From positions 40,731-104,730 of the forward strand of contig QZLH01000040.1 in the NCBI GenBank assembly GCA_003833135.1: 64,000 nucleotides of DNA, in the 5' to 3' direction. This DNA is from Oehlia diaphana (lineage: Eukaryota; Glomeromycota; Glomeromycetes; Glomerales; Glomeraceae). Shown here piece after piece: positions 36,469-48,235 of the stretch (position 1 is its first letter; each line of letters opens with the position of its first letter). The notes under the pieces were generated by a model. The model saw only the letters and a list, made by a program, of their open reading frames with translations, was not told the origin of the DNA and made no database searches. The translations under genes and the position numbers were made by a program.

Positions 36469-38279
36469 GATACTTATAGTCGTAGTTAAAATCATGTTAA
36501 TCCCGACAGTACATAAATTATGCATCATTTCTCCAAATGGCGAAATACCACGCGAAAAATGTTCCGAAAATGTTAACGCTTAATGTTTTTTACTAATGTT
36601 AACTTGGTTAAATAAATTAAATCAAAATAACCAAAATAACAAAATCATTCACGCGAATGAACAAAAAAGCTAGGAGAAATTATAAATATTCACTAGTTCT
36701 TTGCGCAGTTAAGCTTGTTGTATTCGTCCTATATCCTATTCAAGTATCGATGAATGATTTCAATTATCATCTTGCATACTTGTTATACTGTATATACATA
36801 TACATATACTACATATATAAAACGGCGCTCTTCGCTCTTCCGATCCGAAGTTACATTTGTTGTTTATGAATTAATCCTTTTTACACCCGATAATTACATA
36901 TAACAAAATTTTGGCACCATTTTTTTTTAATCATTTTTTGCCCAAACTTTATCTTCAACAAATAATAATTTAATTATTATATTTTTTCTTAGATTTTTTA
37001 ATGATTTGTTTTTTTTGTTATAACAGTCGCTAGAAATGTCGCAATTGTCGCACGTTTATTGATCATCGCAAATATCTATATAATTAGTGTGTAACAGTAA
37101 CGTTAGTTCCGGTTAATGAAATTTTAATCGGATATTATTTTTTGCTAATTAACGAAAAAAAAAGCTTAATTTATTTTACTAATCTTTTTTTTTATTTTTT
37201 ATTCTTTATTTCTTCCACCTCTTGCCTCTTGGGTTTGAATCAAAATAAAATAAATAAGTATGCTTTGTATGATTTTTTTTTTGTTAGAATAAGTAAATTT
37301 TTTTACTTAAAATAAAAAAACACGTTGATATTATAAGATCTAATTTATTTATGCAGGATCAAATTTGTGTAACCATGATCGAATCTATGATCAACTATAT
37401 ACTACGCCCATATGATTTTTGCATCATTTTAATTCATCGGTAAGTTAATGCGTATGTTCAGTACGGTATAACCTGTAAGTATTTGACAAATAATCAATGA
37501 CAAATAAGAATTCACACACCGTAAAATTGAATAAACTTTCAAATCTTACTAAACTTTAAAGTGTATTACATATTCGTCCTATTTTCATTTAAGGATTAAT
37601 TTAATTTCTTCGTATCTTATAATATAATTTCATATTAAGTAAAAAACGACTCTACATTACGTTAAATAAACTGATAGTCATTATAAAGGTGATTTAATGA
37701 TTTTTTAAATTTGATTGAAACTCGGATTTTAAATTTGACTCGAAGAACTAAATTTTTCAATTGACAGACTTTTATTGTTTAAGCATTTTAACAATGTACA
37801 GATTTTTCAACCACAAGAAACTTTCAATTAATTTTGTTTGTCTACAAAGTATTTCAATTTTTTAGTGTGATAGATACTATTTTTTAGTATGTATTTTCAG
37901 AAATAAGATTTTTAATGTTTAAACCGGGGAATCATGTTTATTTAAAAATGAATTTATAAAACAAATATGCATCTACTGTAAGATGGATTAAAGATTGGTA
38001 GAAAAGGATATTTTTTGGTTTCAAAATAGGGAGGAGTAGTGGAAATTGAAAATGGTAAGTTTTTTTATGAAACTTACTTTTTTTTATCATTTTTTGACAT
38101 TTCTTTTTTTTTGTAGGTTTAGAAAGAGTTTAATCAGGTACCTGAAAATTGGAGATAATAATTTCTAATGTATATTTATTTTTATAGGCATAATTGTTAT
38201 GATGATGTTACAGATTATAAAAAAACAAATGAATTGATACTAATAAAACGAAATAAAAATTAAATTTTTTCCTTGTTTT

Positions 38280-38715
38280 TTTTTTTCCTTATTTTCTAAT
38301 CAATGAAAAAAAAAAAATGAAAAAAAATAATTTTTTCGAAAAAAATGAAAAATAATTTCTCCCTAACTTCTAATGAGAAAATGAAAAAAAATATTTTTTC
38401 CTTTATTTTCTAGTAAAAAAACATTTTTTTAGTAAAAGAAAAAGAAAAATAAATATTTATTCACATAATTTTCTAATAGAAAAACAAAAAAAAAATTTAT
38501 TTCCTATATTCTAACAAAAAAATGAAAAATAGTAATTCTAATAAAGAAAAATTTTTGATTTTCTCATTAGTTATTTACTAATCTAGTAGTATATAAATAG
38601 GTAACCCATTTATATACTAAACTAGATCAGTAAAATACCTTTTTTATCATCCTAGATATACTAATTGGTCCGCCAGTTTATAACTGGCGGAAAAAATCCT
38701 AAATACCAATTAGTA
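38280..38715. repeat. Hairpin and A/T low-complexity cluster
   Basis: Alternating A-rich and T-rich blocks, then a 16-bp-arm inverted repeat (AGTATATAAAT / ATTTATATACT, 38582-38628) and a perfect hairpin CCGCCAGTT-TAT-AACTGGCGG (38670-38690) nested inside ACTAATTGG / CCAATTAGT. A separate GTAAGTTT-type module lies just upstream at 38054. Confidence 0.55.
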
Positions 38716-39119
38716 GCAGCCTAGCAGGTCATTATTTTTTTAATAAAAAATGTTCATTAGCTATCACATACTAGATCAGAATATAAAGAACTCCTTTTAT
38801 TGCAATGCTTAAAGAATATGAACATTTTTGCTAATCCCTTACCTTTATAAATATATCGATAATATTAAATTCTAAATACAAAAATTGTGCAAGATGCGTA
38901 TTTTAGTAGCTGAATAAAAAAAAAAAATAAATAAAAATTTTGGACAATTTGAAAGATTAACTTGTCATGCAACCTGATTATTTGTCAATTATGGAAATTT
39001 CATATAGAATTTTATGGCGTACCGTACAATTCAAATGTCACTTGTTGTTTTTCATGTCGATCATATAGCGTCTTACGGGTTTTAAACATATCACGCTTTG
39101 ATAATATCACCTTTTTAAA

Positions 39120-39560
39120 CATGAAAAAAAAAATGCAAAAAAAAATTATTGAGAATTTTTTTATAGGAAATTCATTGGAGAATTTTTTAATAGGGAAGAT
39201 TTTTCTTGATAGATAATTTTGTTAGAAAATTTTTCAAGAATTTCATTAAAGAATTATTTTTTAATATAGGGGAGCTTTTTTTTTATAAAGAATTTCTTTT
39301 GATAATTTTTTTTAATAGGTGAAAATATTTTCGGTGGAGAATTTCGTTAGAGAATTTTATTTTAATAGGAAAGATTTTTTTTTTTTTTGATAGATCATTA
39401 CGTTAGAAATTTTTCTTTAATAGGGGATTAGAAGATTTTTTCTATAATAGAGGAGATTTTTTGACAATTTGTTGGTTGAAAAGTTTTTATAGATGAGAAG
39501 AATTTCGTTAGAAATCTTTTTTTATAAATTTATTGGAAAATTTTCAATCCTATCATGGTT
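39120..39560. repeat. Degenerate T-rich tandem repeat
   Basis: Irregular 40-55 bp repeats of the theme GAGAATTTTTTTAATAGG / GATAATTTCGTTAGAAAATTT. No gene. Confidence 0.5.
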
Positions 39561-39966
39561 TTTCTTAATTTTATCCTTATAAATGTAATTGATTTAATTT
39601 TTTTTTTTTAAATTTTATTCTTTATATAGTTTCGGATTTTTTTTTAATTTTCATACATATCAGAAGCCCTTCATAATTTTATATGCTAATGACAATAAGT
39701 AACCCATCAGTTATATAATGAACCCATCAACTGAGCTCAAATATTAATTGGCTTGATTTTTCCAATCAGCCAATATGATTACTATATTTTCTTTGTTTTA
39801 TCTTTAATTAATATATTTTTTGATCTATATTAGCATATTTTTTTAATTTTATCAATTTTATCTTTATCTTAAATTTATTATTAATTTTTAGCTTTAGTAT
39901 TTTTATGGTATTTCTTTAATTTCATTTTTATTTAATATTTAATTTTGAAAATTTCTAAACACGATC

Positions 39967-40062
39967 ATCGCCTTTACCAGCATTAGGATGGAACTTAGGG
40001 CAGAATTAAGAATATGAATGTAACTCCGCCCAAACTGCCATCCTAATGCTGGTAAAGGTGAT
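39967..40062. mobile_element. 96-bp MITE-like inverted repeat
   Basis: Left arm CCTTTACCAGCATTAGGATGG (from 39971) is mirrored exactly by CCATCCTAATGCTGGTAAAGG (40038-40058). Arms of about 24 bp around a 46-bp core, just upstream of unit C. Confidence 0.7.
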
Positions 40063-40241
40063 TATCCTGAATTAAAATAAACATAATAAATTTCATCATC
40101 TTTGAGCCGGCGGTATATCGTAAAATAATGTGTCCCGTGATTTTTTCCTGTGCAACTTATAATCGGGAATTTAGGTAATCTTTTTATCCGATTTCATCCT
40201 TTACGACCGTTTTATCCTTATAACACAATAATGATAGAACG

Positions 40242-40816
40242 GATAAATCGTAGCAGTTGATAAGATTAAAGAGTTTTAGATTGAGTATCAAACTGAATTT
40301 TTGTGTCAAGATCCAACTGGTATTCTTGAGAATATTTATCAACATGAAACATTAGAAATTTTTATCAATTTAAAAGCTCCTTTATTAGGGTTATTATTAA
40401 AAAGGAGAAAACTTGATTATGAATGAAGTTGAGGAAAAAATCCCACATAATTAGGGTTGGATCGGTCCTAGCAAAGACCGGTCCTGTGTCGGTCTTGGGA
40501 CCAGTCTTCACGGTCTTCGGTCCAAGATCTGAGGATCGGTCCGGACAGGGGACCGATCAATATGATTAATATTCAATAAAAAACGAGCCAAATTTTTATG
40601 GACATCTATTTCGGCACGGTTTTTACCAAAACCGAAACCGAGGACCAAATTATACATAAAAAGATAAGGTTCAAGTTTGCGTACAACCAGAAAAAAAAAA
40701 TCATGAAAACTTTTCCTTATATAGTTGATTCCTGGTGGAAAGGTATTACCTTTTTTGAGTGCTCATAATTCCGGCCGTACAGCTAGTAGTAAATTTTTTT
40801 GGCCGCTACCTTACCT
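40242..40816. other. Insertion specific to unit C, with GGTCC-rich hairpin
   Basis: Units A and B go almost directly from ATAGAA(C/T)G to the GATGATAT region; C has about 575 extra bases. Inside is an open 47-codon stretch (40283-40426, EYQTEFLCQDPTGILENIYQ...) that looks like a fragment of a real protein but was not identified. A GGTCC/GGACC hairpin element follows (40457-40560), ending in TTGGATCGGTCC / GGACCGATCAA. Confidence 0.5.
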
Positions 40817-41132
40817 CGCTTCAATTGGGATGATATCATAACTAGTAGTATGGTTTTTGGAAAAAAAATAACACCATATGTAATCTCATAAAAAAAAAAT
40901 TTTGCTTTATTCATCAAATAAATGATTCTATATCAAATGTATAATTTATTGTGATTATATAAATTAACTTCTAGGTTAAAAAGTAATTTCATGAATGAAG
41001 ACTTGATTGTAGCGATACAGGTGAATGTGTTCAGGTATCTGACTTATGTCAATTATCACCTGACGTAAATTGACACCTGAGGCACAGCATATATACAAGT
41101 AGAGTATTCTATTATTATAACTATTATTATTA

Positions 41133-44100
41133 TTATTCTTTGTTTCTCCTACTGTTTTTACGTAATGAATAATAAGCAAGAACACGCATTACAATACAGA
41201 AACCTAATAATATTATTAGGTTAGCATACCAAGGTAAATCATTTAATCCTAGATTCTCTATTATAGAAATACCGGGAATACTTGACATTGGAACATCATC
41301 TCCTGCACACATACTTAATTCGCCGGCAGGTAATTCTCCTGGTCTAGCACATCTAAATTGAGCTTTCGGTGAATCAAATTGAATTTGCATAAGCAAAGAA
41401 TACGAGTATTTTACGTATGACTATTAATAGAGATAGAAAATTGTTAATATTATTGGTTTGAAAAAAAAATTCAGTTTTATCGTAACTACTTACAAGATAT
41501 TTTAACCAAGTTAAGCCAGTTGGTAAGTGCCTTATATAAAATCCACCTAATAACATAGTTGCAAGCATAAATACCAAACTAACAGCTATATTCGATAGGA
41601 AAAATAATTTAATTAATTAAATATATATTACAAAATTATGATTAAAATATTTAAAATAATACTTACATATACTTTTTTGTACGTTCAATATAGTGGCACC
41701 AAATAAATAACCGAAACTCTGGGAAGTTAATGCACTAAGTAAAACAACTACTAAATAAGCTACAAATCTACCAAAATCTGGTAATAAATTTGTTGCCCAA
41801 TATACTGGAATAGTAAATAATGTAGGATTAAATAAGACTAAAGGTAATTCGGCGATTTGTTTGGATAAATAATATGATAGTAAACGATAAGATCGTGATT
41901 GACGTTCTTTCGATAACATGACTAAATCCAACGGGAAAGATGATACTGATCCACTCAATACATAGAATGACCAAACTACACTACCGAAGAAAATCTATAA
42001 TAAAAAATAAATAGAATTTAGAATAAATTAAGTTAAAAAAAAAAAAAAGAGAATTTATATCATCGATACTCACACTTCCAACACGATCATTTATGTTAGT
42101 TTCAGTGAAAGGAATTTGAAGCCAAATTAAGATACAAAATATAGTCAAAGCAATGGTTTGAGATACATTAACTCTTGATAATATAATTTTTCTACTTTGT
42201 TTAAAGGTTCTTTCGGTAAGAATCGAGAATTGTTGTAAAAATGTAGCTTCCCAACGACGTTCACTTGTAACCGGTGCATTTAATATGGTATTATTTAATT
42301 GATTATCAGCACGCGTTCTACGAGAATACTTTTCGACTATTTGTTTTCCAGTTGGGTCATCAAAAGTTTTATGTGTATATGCATTTATTAATTTTTGCTT
42401 GATTGTATTATCGTTCAAAAGTTCCACTATTATGAAAAGAAAAACGTTATAATGTTGCATATATTTATTTAAATTTTAAAATATTAATGTTTATAATAAA
42501 AAATAATACATACATATATAATCAGCGGGATTAAAATTAGGGCATTTATATCCTTGATCAGCAAGGTAATCCACTACACCAGCTCTTTCACCAAAATAGA
42601 CCATATGTCCATCAGCCATTAACATTAATCTATCGAAAGATTCAAATACTTGAGATGAAGGTTGGTGAATAACCATAATAATGGTTTTCCTTTGCTTAAC
42701 AGCGAATTCTTTAAGAATTTTTGTAAGCTCAAGAGCCAATGAAGAATCTGATAATAAAATTAGAGTAAGAAATTAATAAAAAAAACGAAGCGAATATTTC
42801 TAATATTTCAAAATTATCTTTTGATTACTCACCTAAACCGGATGTTGGTTCGTCTAGTAAAATAACACTTGGATCTGTTAACAGTTCAGATGCAATGTTG
42901 GCTCGTTTTCTTTCTCCTCCCGATACACCACGAGTTCTATGGTCTCCTATTATCGTATTGGCACATTTCGTCAAATTTAATAATGCCATAGTATTTTCAA
43001 CTTGTTTTAATTTATCACGTCGTGACATTTCACGTGGAAGACGTAATCGAGCCTATTAAATTTGTAAATAAAAAAGTTTAATTCAAATATATAAAAAAAA
43101 GGTATCGACATAGAAGTAAAGAAAGATGGCGCAGCATTTCAGTTTTGCGTTCTGTCGCCGTTACTTACAGTGTAATTGAGAGTTTCCTTTACGGTTAAAT
43201 GAGGGAAAAAGATATCATCTTGAGTACAATAAGCAACAAATCTCTTTGAATTTTTTGTTATTTTATGACCATTTAGAGTTATAGTTCCTTGAACTCCTCT
43301 ACTTCCAACGCGATCGCCAAGAAGGTTTAACAAAGTGGTTTTACCACAACCAGAAGGTCCCATGATCGCGAGAACCTCACCTTTTAAATTTATTTTTAAA
43401 TGAAATAAGATTATTATTTTTTAAAAAATATACATGTACAAATTTACAAAATTCATAAACTAGTTACCTGGATTAGCACAACCATGAATATTTTCTATTA
43501 TTTTTCGTACATGTTTGCCGGATTCTAATTTAGAATCAGAATTTTTAATTTTATTCCACCAGGATACATTATGTTCTTCAGATATAGAATAATTTATTCC
43601 ATGCCATTCTACGTAAGCAGGATGCTTCGCGGATGTTGATCCTTTTTCAGTACTCTGTATTAATTCTGTTCGTTTTGCTGATCTTTCTATTTGAATTGAG
43701 AGATCATTAATATCATCACTTCCTTCGAATTTTGTCTAAAAAAAAGGAAAGAAAAGATTATCGATTTAATTATTTTATTTAATTNNNNNNNNNNNNNNNN
43801 NNNNNNNNNNNNNNNNNNNNNNNNNNNNNNNNNNNNNNNNNNNNNNNNNNNNNNNNNNNNNNNNNNNNNNNNNNNNNNNNNNNNNNNNNNNNNNNNNNNN
43901 NNNNNNNNNNNNNNNNNNNNNNNNNNNNNNNNNNNNNNNNNNNNNNNNNNNNNNNNNNNNNNNNNNNNNNNNNNNNNNNNNNNNNNNNNNNNNNNNNNNN
44001 NNNNNNNNNNNNNNNNNNNNNNNNNNNNNNNNNNNNNNNNNNNNNNNNNNNNNNNNNNNNNNNNNNNNNNNNNNNNNNNNNNNNNNNNNNNNNNNNNNNN

Positions 44101-44496
44101 NNNNNNNNNNNNNNNNNNNNNNNNNNNNNNNNNNNNNNNNNNNNNNNNNNNNNNNNNNNNNNNNNNNNNNNNNNNNNATTTATTCCATGCCATTCTACGT
44201 AAGCAGGATGCTTCGCGGATGTTGATCCTTTTTCAGTACTCTGTATTAATTCTGTTCGTTTTGCTGATCTTTCTATTTGAATTGAGAGATCATTAATATC
44301 ATCACTTCCTTCGAATTTTGTCTAAAAAAAAGGAAAGAAAAGATTATCGATTTAATTATTTTATTTAATTATTTTTTTTTTTTTAGAAAAAGACAATAAA
44401 TACCAATGTTTTTTCATTTATGGTCGTTGACATAGAACTTGAACAAGAATCAACTTCAGTTGCAATAACAATTTGATCGTTTTTAATTTGTTCCAT
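41133..44496 (-). CDS. ABCG (White/WBC) half-transporter, copy C
   Basis: ATG at 44496 ([17 protein letters not shown]). Closest to copy A in sequence. Motifs intact: [54 protein letters not shown]. Differences: one residue is missing before NFNPADY (YKCPNFNP where copy A has YKCHPNFNP), and HRTRG replaces HITRG ahead of the signature. The membrane domain is complete and ends KNSRRNKE at 41133. An N-gap (43785-44177) again lies beside the first intron and its flanks repeat, so part of exon 2 appears twice. The start exon lies on the far side of the gap and the model assumes the two sides join with the duplicate removed. Confidence 0.86.
43785..44177. other. Assembly gap (393 N) with duplicated flanks
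   Basis: 43592-43784 equals 44178-44370 (193 bases) by eye, ending in the same TTATTTTATTTAATT. Same signature as the gap in copy A, at the same place in the gene, next to a T-homopolymer in intron 1. Confidence 0.85.
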
Positions 44497-46576
44497 TCGA
44501 ATTTTTTTTTAATTAGAGGGAAGTCTTTATTTTTTCGATGAGACAGAATAGTAGCGGTATAGTCTCGTTAAAAGATGACAATCTGCTATTCGGGAAAATA
44601 TTATGGAATAACAAAAAAATCGAATAAAATAAATTTGAAATGAAAAATATCCAAAGAAAATTTTGATCCTTTTATATTTTTTTTTTTTTTGCATTCTACT
44701 TTGTTAGAAAGATAATTAGTAACCACGGAAAAATTCATTATCATGAACCGTAGCTCAGATTTGATTTATAATCAATATAATTAATATAAGAAATAAATTG
44801 CGAAAGATTAAATAAATAAAGTTTGTTTGGAGTGGAAAAATGGAAAAATAATTTTCCAAGAAATTTTACAACAAATAAATAAACAATTGACGAATTTTAG
44901 AAGAATAGTATATTGTAAAAAAAATGCAAAATATAGAAATTATTAATCGCGTCATTAACCAATAAAAAAAGTTCAAGTCACTTAAGCCACAACGGTAAAA
45001 CATAAGATTTTTTTTTGTTCTAATATATGAGTAATATAATGCATGTTATTATTCCGAGTAAAAAAGGAAATTCTTTTCACAATGATGCTAATTTGAATAA
45101 AACAATATTTTAGATTTACATCACACTTTCCATATAATGATACTTATAGTCGTAGTAAAAATAATGCTAATACATAAATTATTAAGTTACGCATCATTTC
45201 TCCAAATGGCGAAATACCACGCAAAAATGTTCGCCTTAAAGTAAAGCCGAAGATATTAACGCTTAATATTTTTTCCAATGCTAACTTGGCTAAAAAAAAT
45301 TATAACAAAATCATTCATGCGATTGAACGAAAAACCTAGGAGAAATTATTTATGATAAGCTTGTTGTATTCGTCCTATATTTGATTTCGTCCTATTCAAT
45401 TATCGATGCATGATTTCAATTATTATTTTGCATACTTTATATACTGTACATATGCTACATATGTAAAACGGCGCTCTTCGCTCTTCCGATCCGAAGTTAC
45501 ATTCATGCATGTGTTGTTGTGTATGAATTAATCCTTATTACATCTGATAATTACATATAACAAAACTTTGGCACGTTTTCGCATCATTTTTTTTTAATCT
45601 TTTTTGCCCAAACTTTATCTTCGACAAATAATAATAATTGTTCTAAATTGATTATTAATTATTTTTTTCGGATGTTTTTCGGTTGATTTTTCATTTAATT
45701 TATCCGAATGTGCAATGTGTGATACGTCTGCGCCCGATCTATTCCATATTTTCAGTTGATTATTTTTTTTTGGTTAGATTGAAGGTTTAGTAAATTAATT
45801 GTTTATTATATTTTTTTTTAGTGAGATTTTTTAATGATTGCCGCGATTGTTGATGTGTAACAGTAACGTAAATTCCGGTTAATGAAATTTTCGGATATTT
45901 GTTTTTTTGATAATTAACAAAAAAAAGCTTAATTTATTTTACTAATCATGTTTCAATTTCGGCTATTCCCGGTTATACTAATTTCGCCAAGGTTCCCATT
46001 GGATTTGACGTGGAATTAGCTCGGATTCCATATAATGACTGGGTCCTGACGATTACAGATGATTACAAATCAAAGATGTTGATCAATCGGAATAACCGGC
46101 ATTCCCACCCTCTCAGGAAGATGTAATCGGCTGTCAGATCGATTACCGTAGCTAATGTTGATTTCAGATTTTTTTAAAATTATTTTTTTTAATAACTTTC
46201 TTTCCAATTTTTTAAAACTGAATTTTTAATAATATTTTTCATCCCGATTTTTTTCTTTTTATAATAACCAATACTAATATACTTTATGTAATTCTCTATT
46301 TATTTTTATACATATTTTTTTATATATTTCGTCTTTTAGGCTTAAATCTAGATCGGGGATCGGACTTTTAACGTACAATTATTTTTTATTTTCTAGAATC
46401 CATTGAAGAAATAGATTTCACTAAACTACTCATTTACATTGACTTGCTTTCTACATGGTTAATTTTACTATGTAATAATATTAACAATTTACTTTAATAA
46501 TAGAGAAAAAACAACTAAAGAAAAGGAAGAAAGTTTACAAATCAGATTGACGCTACAGTCCTAGATTTTTTATTTT

Positions 46577-46730
46577 GGGTATTACTAAATATCACCAGTT
46601 GTGATGATCACCAGTAGTGAATTTATAATATAATGCCGGCCAGTATTGTATTAGATTTTTAATTCTGGCCAAAAGTATATCATAATGCTGGTATGGTGAC
46701 CATCACTACTGGTGATCTTTAGTAATACCC
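46577..46730. mobile_element. MITE with 36-bp terminal inverted repeats
   Basis: GGGTATTACTAAATATCACC... (46577-46612) pairs with the last 36 bases (46695-46730) at 33 of 36 positions. 154 bp, non-coding. Flanks TTTATTTT and TTTATTTA suggest a 7-8 bp target duplication. A diverged relative in the other orientation lies at 61192-61288. Confidence 0.8.
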
Positions 46731-47913
46731 TTTATTTAAATATATTTTCAGAAATTTGATTGAGTACAAAACTTGAATTATAGTGAATTACTGACAAAGT
46801 CTGTTGCACAGAATAGTCAATTAATTTTGAAACAAAACAAAATCTTAGTCTATCAATATAAGACTTTATCCAACATTCAATTGAAAAACTTCAACAACAG
46901 TACATCTGAAAACGAAAAAAAAATTACTGAAATATCTCGTGATCACCACATAAAGTGGTAAATTTCGCAAAATGACCATTTTTTTGGCTATATCAAAAAT
47001 AATTCCTTTATAAATAAAATTCGATGAATTTAATATAAACATTGCTTACAATTTAATTACGTGATAAGACTGATAAATGGTTTAAGATCAGGGAAAATTT
47101 TATTTAAAGGGCAGGCCACTCTTGACTTTTTTGTTAGGCGATTCACATTTCTTATCTAGTTCAAGAACACGCTTATTCAATGATTTGTAAATTTATTACA
47201 TTTTCATATTTAATCGATCACTAGCGCTAGTGAAAGTGGATTAATTAAATTTCGGATTTTAAGTCACGCGTGTAACATTGAATTTTACCACATGGGCTAA
47301 ATGACTAAAGTCTTATTATCAAGAACATTTTTATTTTAATGGTTTCAATTATTATTTTACAATGATTTTATCCAATTTTATTAGCATTTCTAAGAGAGCA
47401 AAACCATGTCGGGAAAGTTATTGTTTGTCAATTCTAATTAAATTTTTTTTTAGTAATGGCTGTTGGAGGTTTGAACTTTTGTCATTGGTACACCAAGGAC
47501 TCTGAATCTTTTCATTTTGCTAATGTTGTATCAGTGAATGTTACTCTTGGTATTTCACGCATGAAAGAAAACAATTAGCACACCAATTATTATTTATAAA
47601 CTGAAATTTTACGAAGGAAAAATATATCGAGATTGATGATGTTTTATAATTTGGAATAATTGTGCAGAAACAATTTCACGATTACTTCAATATTATAGAT
47701 TGGACCATGATGAATTTTAACCGTAAAAATTTGTGAAATGCAAATCAGAATTTAGTATTAAGCACCTTAAACTATTCGATACTATGCGATATGTAAATGA
47801 GTTATTTGAATCGTGTAGATCTTTCCTTTTATAAATAATGTCAGTCAGAATTTTTTTCCTTTTAGATGCTTGCTGGCATTATCGTAATTCCGGACCTGAA
47901 AAAATGTGTAGAG

Positions 47914-48029
47914 GGCGTCCTTAACGTACAGTAGGGGTGTACAATATTAACGTACAAGCTGGCCCGAGTTTAGGAGTTATGCACTTGCACGTGATAGCGT
48001 TAAACTTAACTCCAGCCAATATGAATCCC
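47914..48029. mobile_element. MULE-like MITE, copy 1 (10-bp target duplication)
   Basis: Flanked by ATGTGTAGAG at 47904-47913 and 48030-48039. Starts GGCGTCCTTAACGTAC and contains TAGGAGTTATGCACTTGCAC and GTGATAGCGTTAAACTTAAC. The homologous upstream flank of the USP7-C pseudogene reads TGTGTAGATTAATAG with no element. The right terminus lacks the expected inverted repeat, so the copy may be truncated. Confidence 0.7.
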
Positions 48030-48093
48030 ATGTGTAGAGTTAATATTAGTTGTACCTTATACTCGGGGCCTAAATTACCTGTTCTTTTTTTCT

Positions 48094-48235
48094 GAGGTTC
48101 CTTAACGTATGCACCGTGCGTACGTACATCCTACCAGAATTTAGGAGTTATGAACCTGCACGTGATAGCGTTAAACTTAACTCCAGCCAGTGCGTATGTT
48201 AATATCTACACATGATGCGTAAGTTAAGGATGCTC
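48094..48235. mobile_element. MULE-like MITE, copy 2 (10-bp target duplication)
   Basis: Flanked by CTTTTTTTCT at 48084-48093 and 48236-48245. Ends GAGGTTCCTTAAC / GTTAAGGATGCTC form an 11-of-13 inverted repeat. Its core is nearly the same 48 bases as in copy 1 (48142-48189 against 47971-48018). 9-11 bp duplications are the Mutator-like pattern. The pseudogene flank again lacks it. Confidence 0.78.

Larger units (their letters stand above)
31772..37185. repeat. Triplicated segment, unit B
   Basis: Starts TTTAAAATAATGTATCTCGTGA in the 3' flank of ABC copy B and is followed with indels through AAAGCTTAATTTATTTTACTAATC near 37185, matching unit C to about 45947. Compared with A and C it has lost roughly 130 bp in the 5' flank near 35110 and has gained a 976-bp insertion (35493-36468). 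Confidence 0.85.
34927..41132. other. Spacer between ABC copies B and C
   Basis: 5' flank of unit B to 37185 including a 976-bp insertion, then unshared AT-rich DNA with hairpin and low-complexity clusters (38280-38715, 39120-39560), a MITE (39967-40062), and from 40119 the 3' flank of unit C carrying its own insertion. No intact gene recognised. Confidence 0.55.
40119..45947. repeat. Triplicated segment, unit C
   Basis: Begins TAAAATAATGTGTCCCGTGA and runs through ABC copy C and its 5' flank to AAAAGCTTAATTTATTTTACT near 45947. It shares the far 5' flank (for example CTCCAAATGGCGAAATACCACGC and GGCGCTCTTCGCTCTTCCG) with unit B only. Confidence 0.85.

Noticed and set aside
36831..36846. GCTCTTCCGATC, identical to the core of a common sequencing adapter
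   Set aside because: The same word occurs at the homologous place in unit C (about 45,477-45,490) inside matching genomic flanks, so it is genuine sequence and a chance match.
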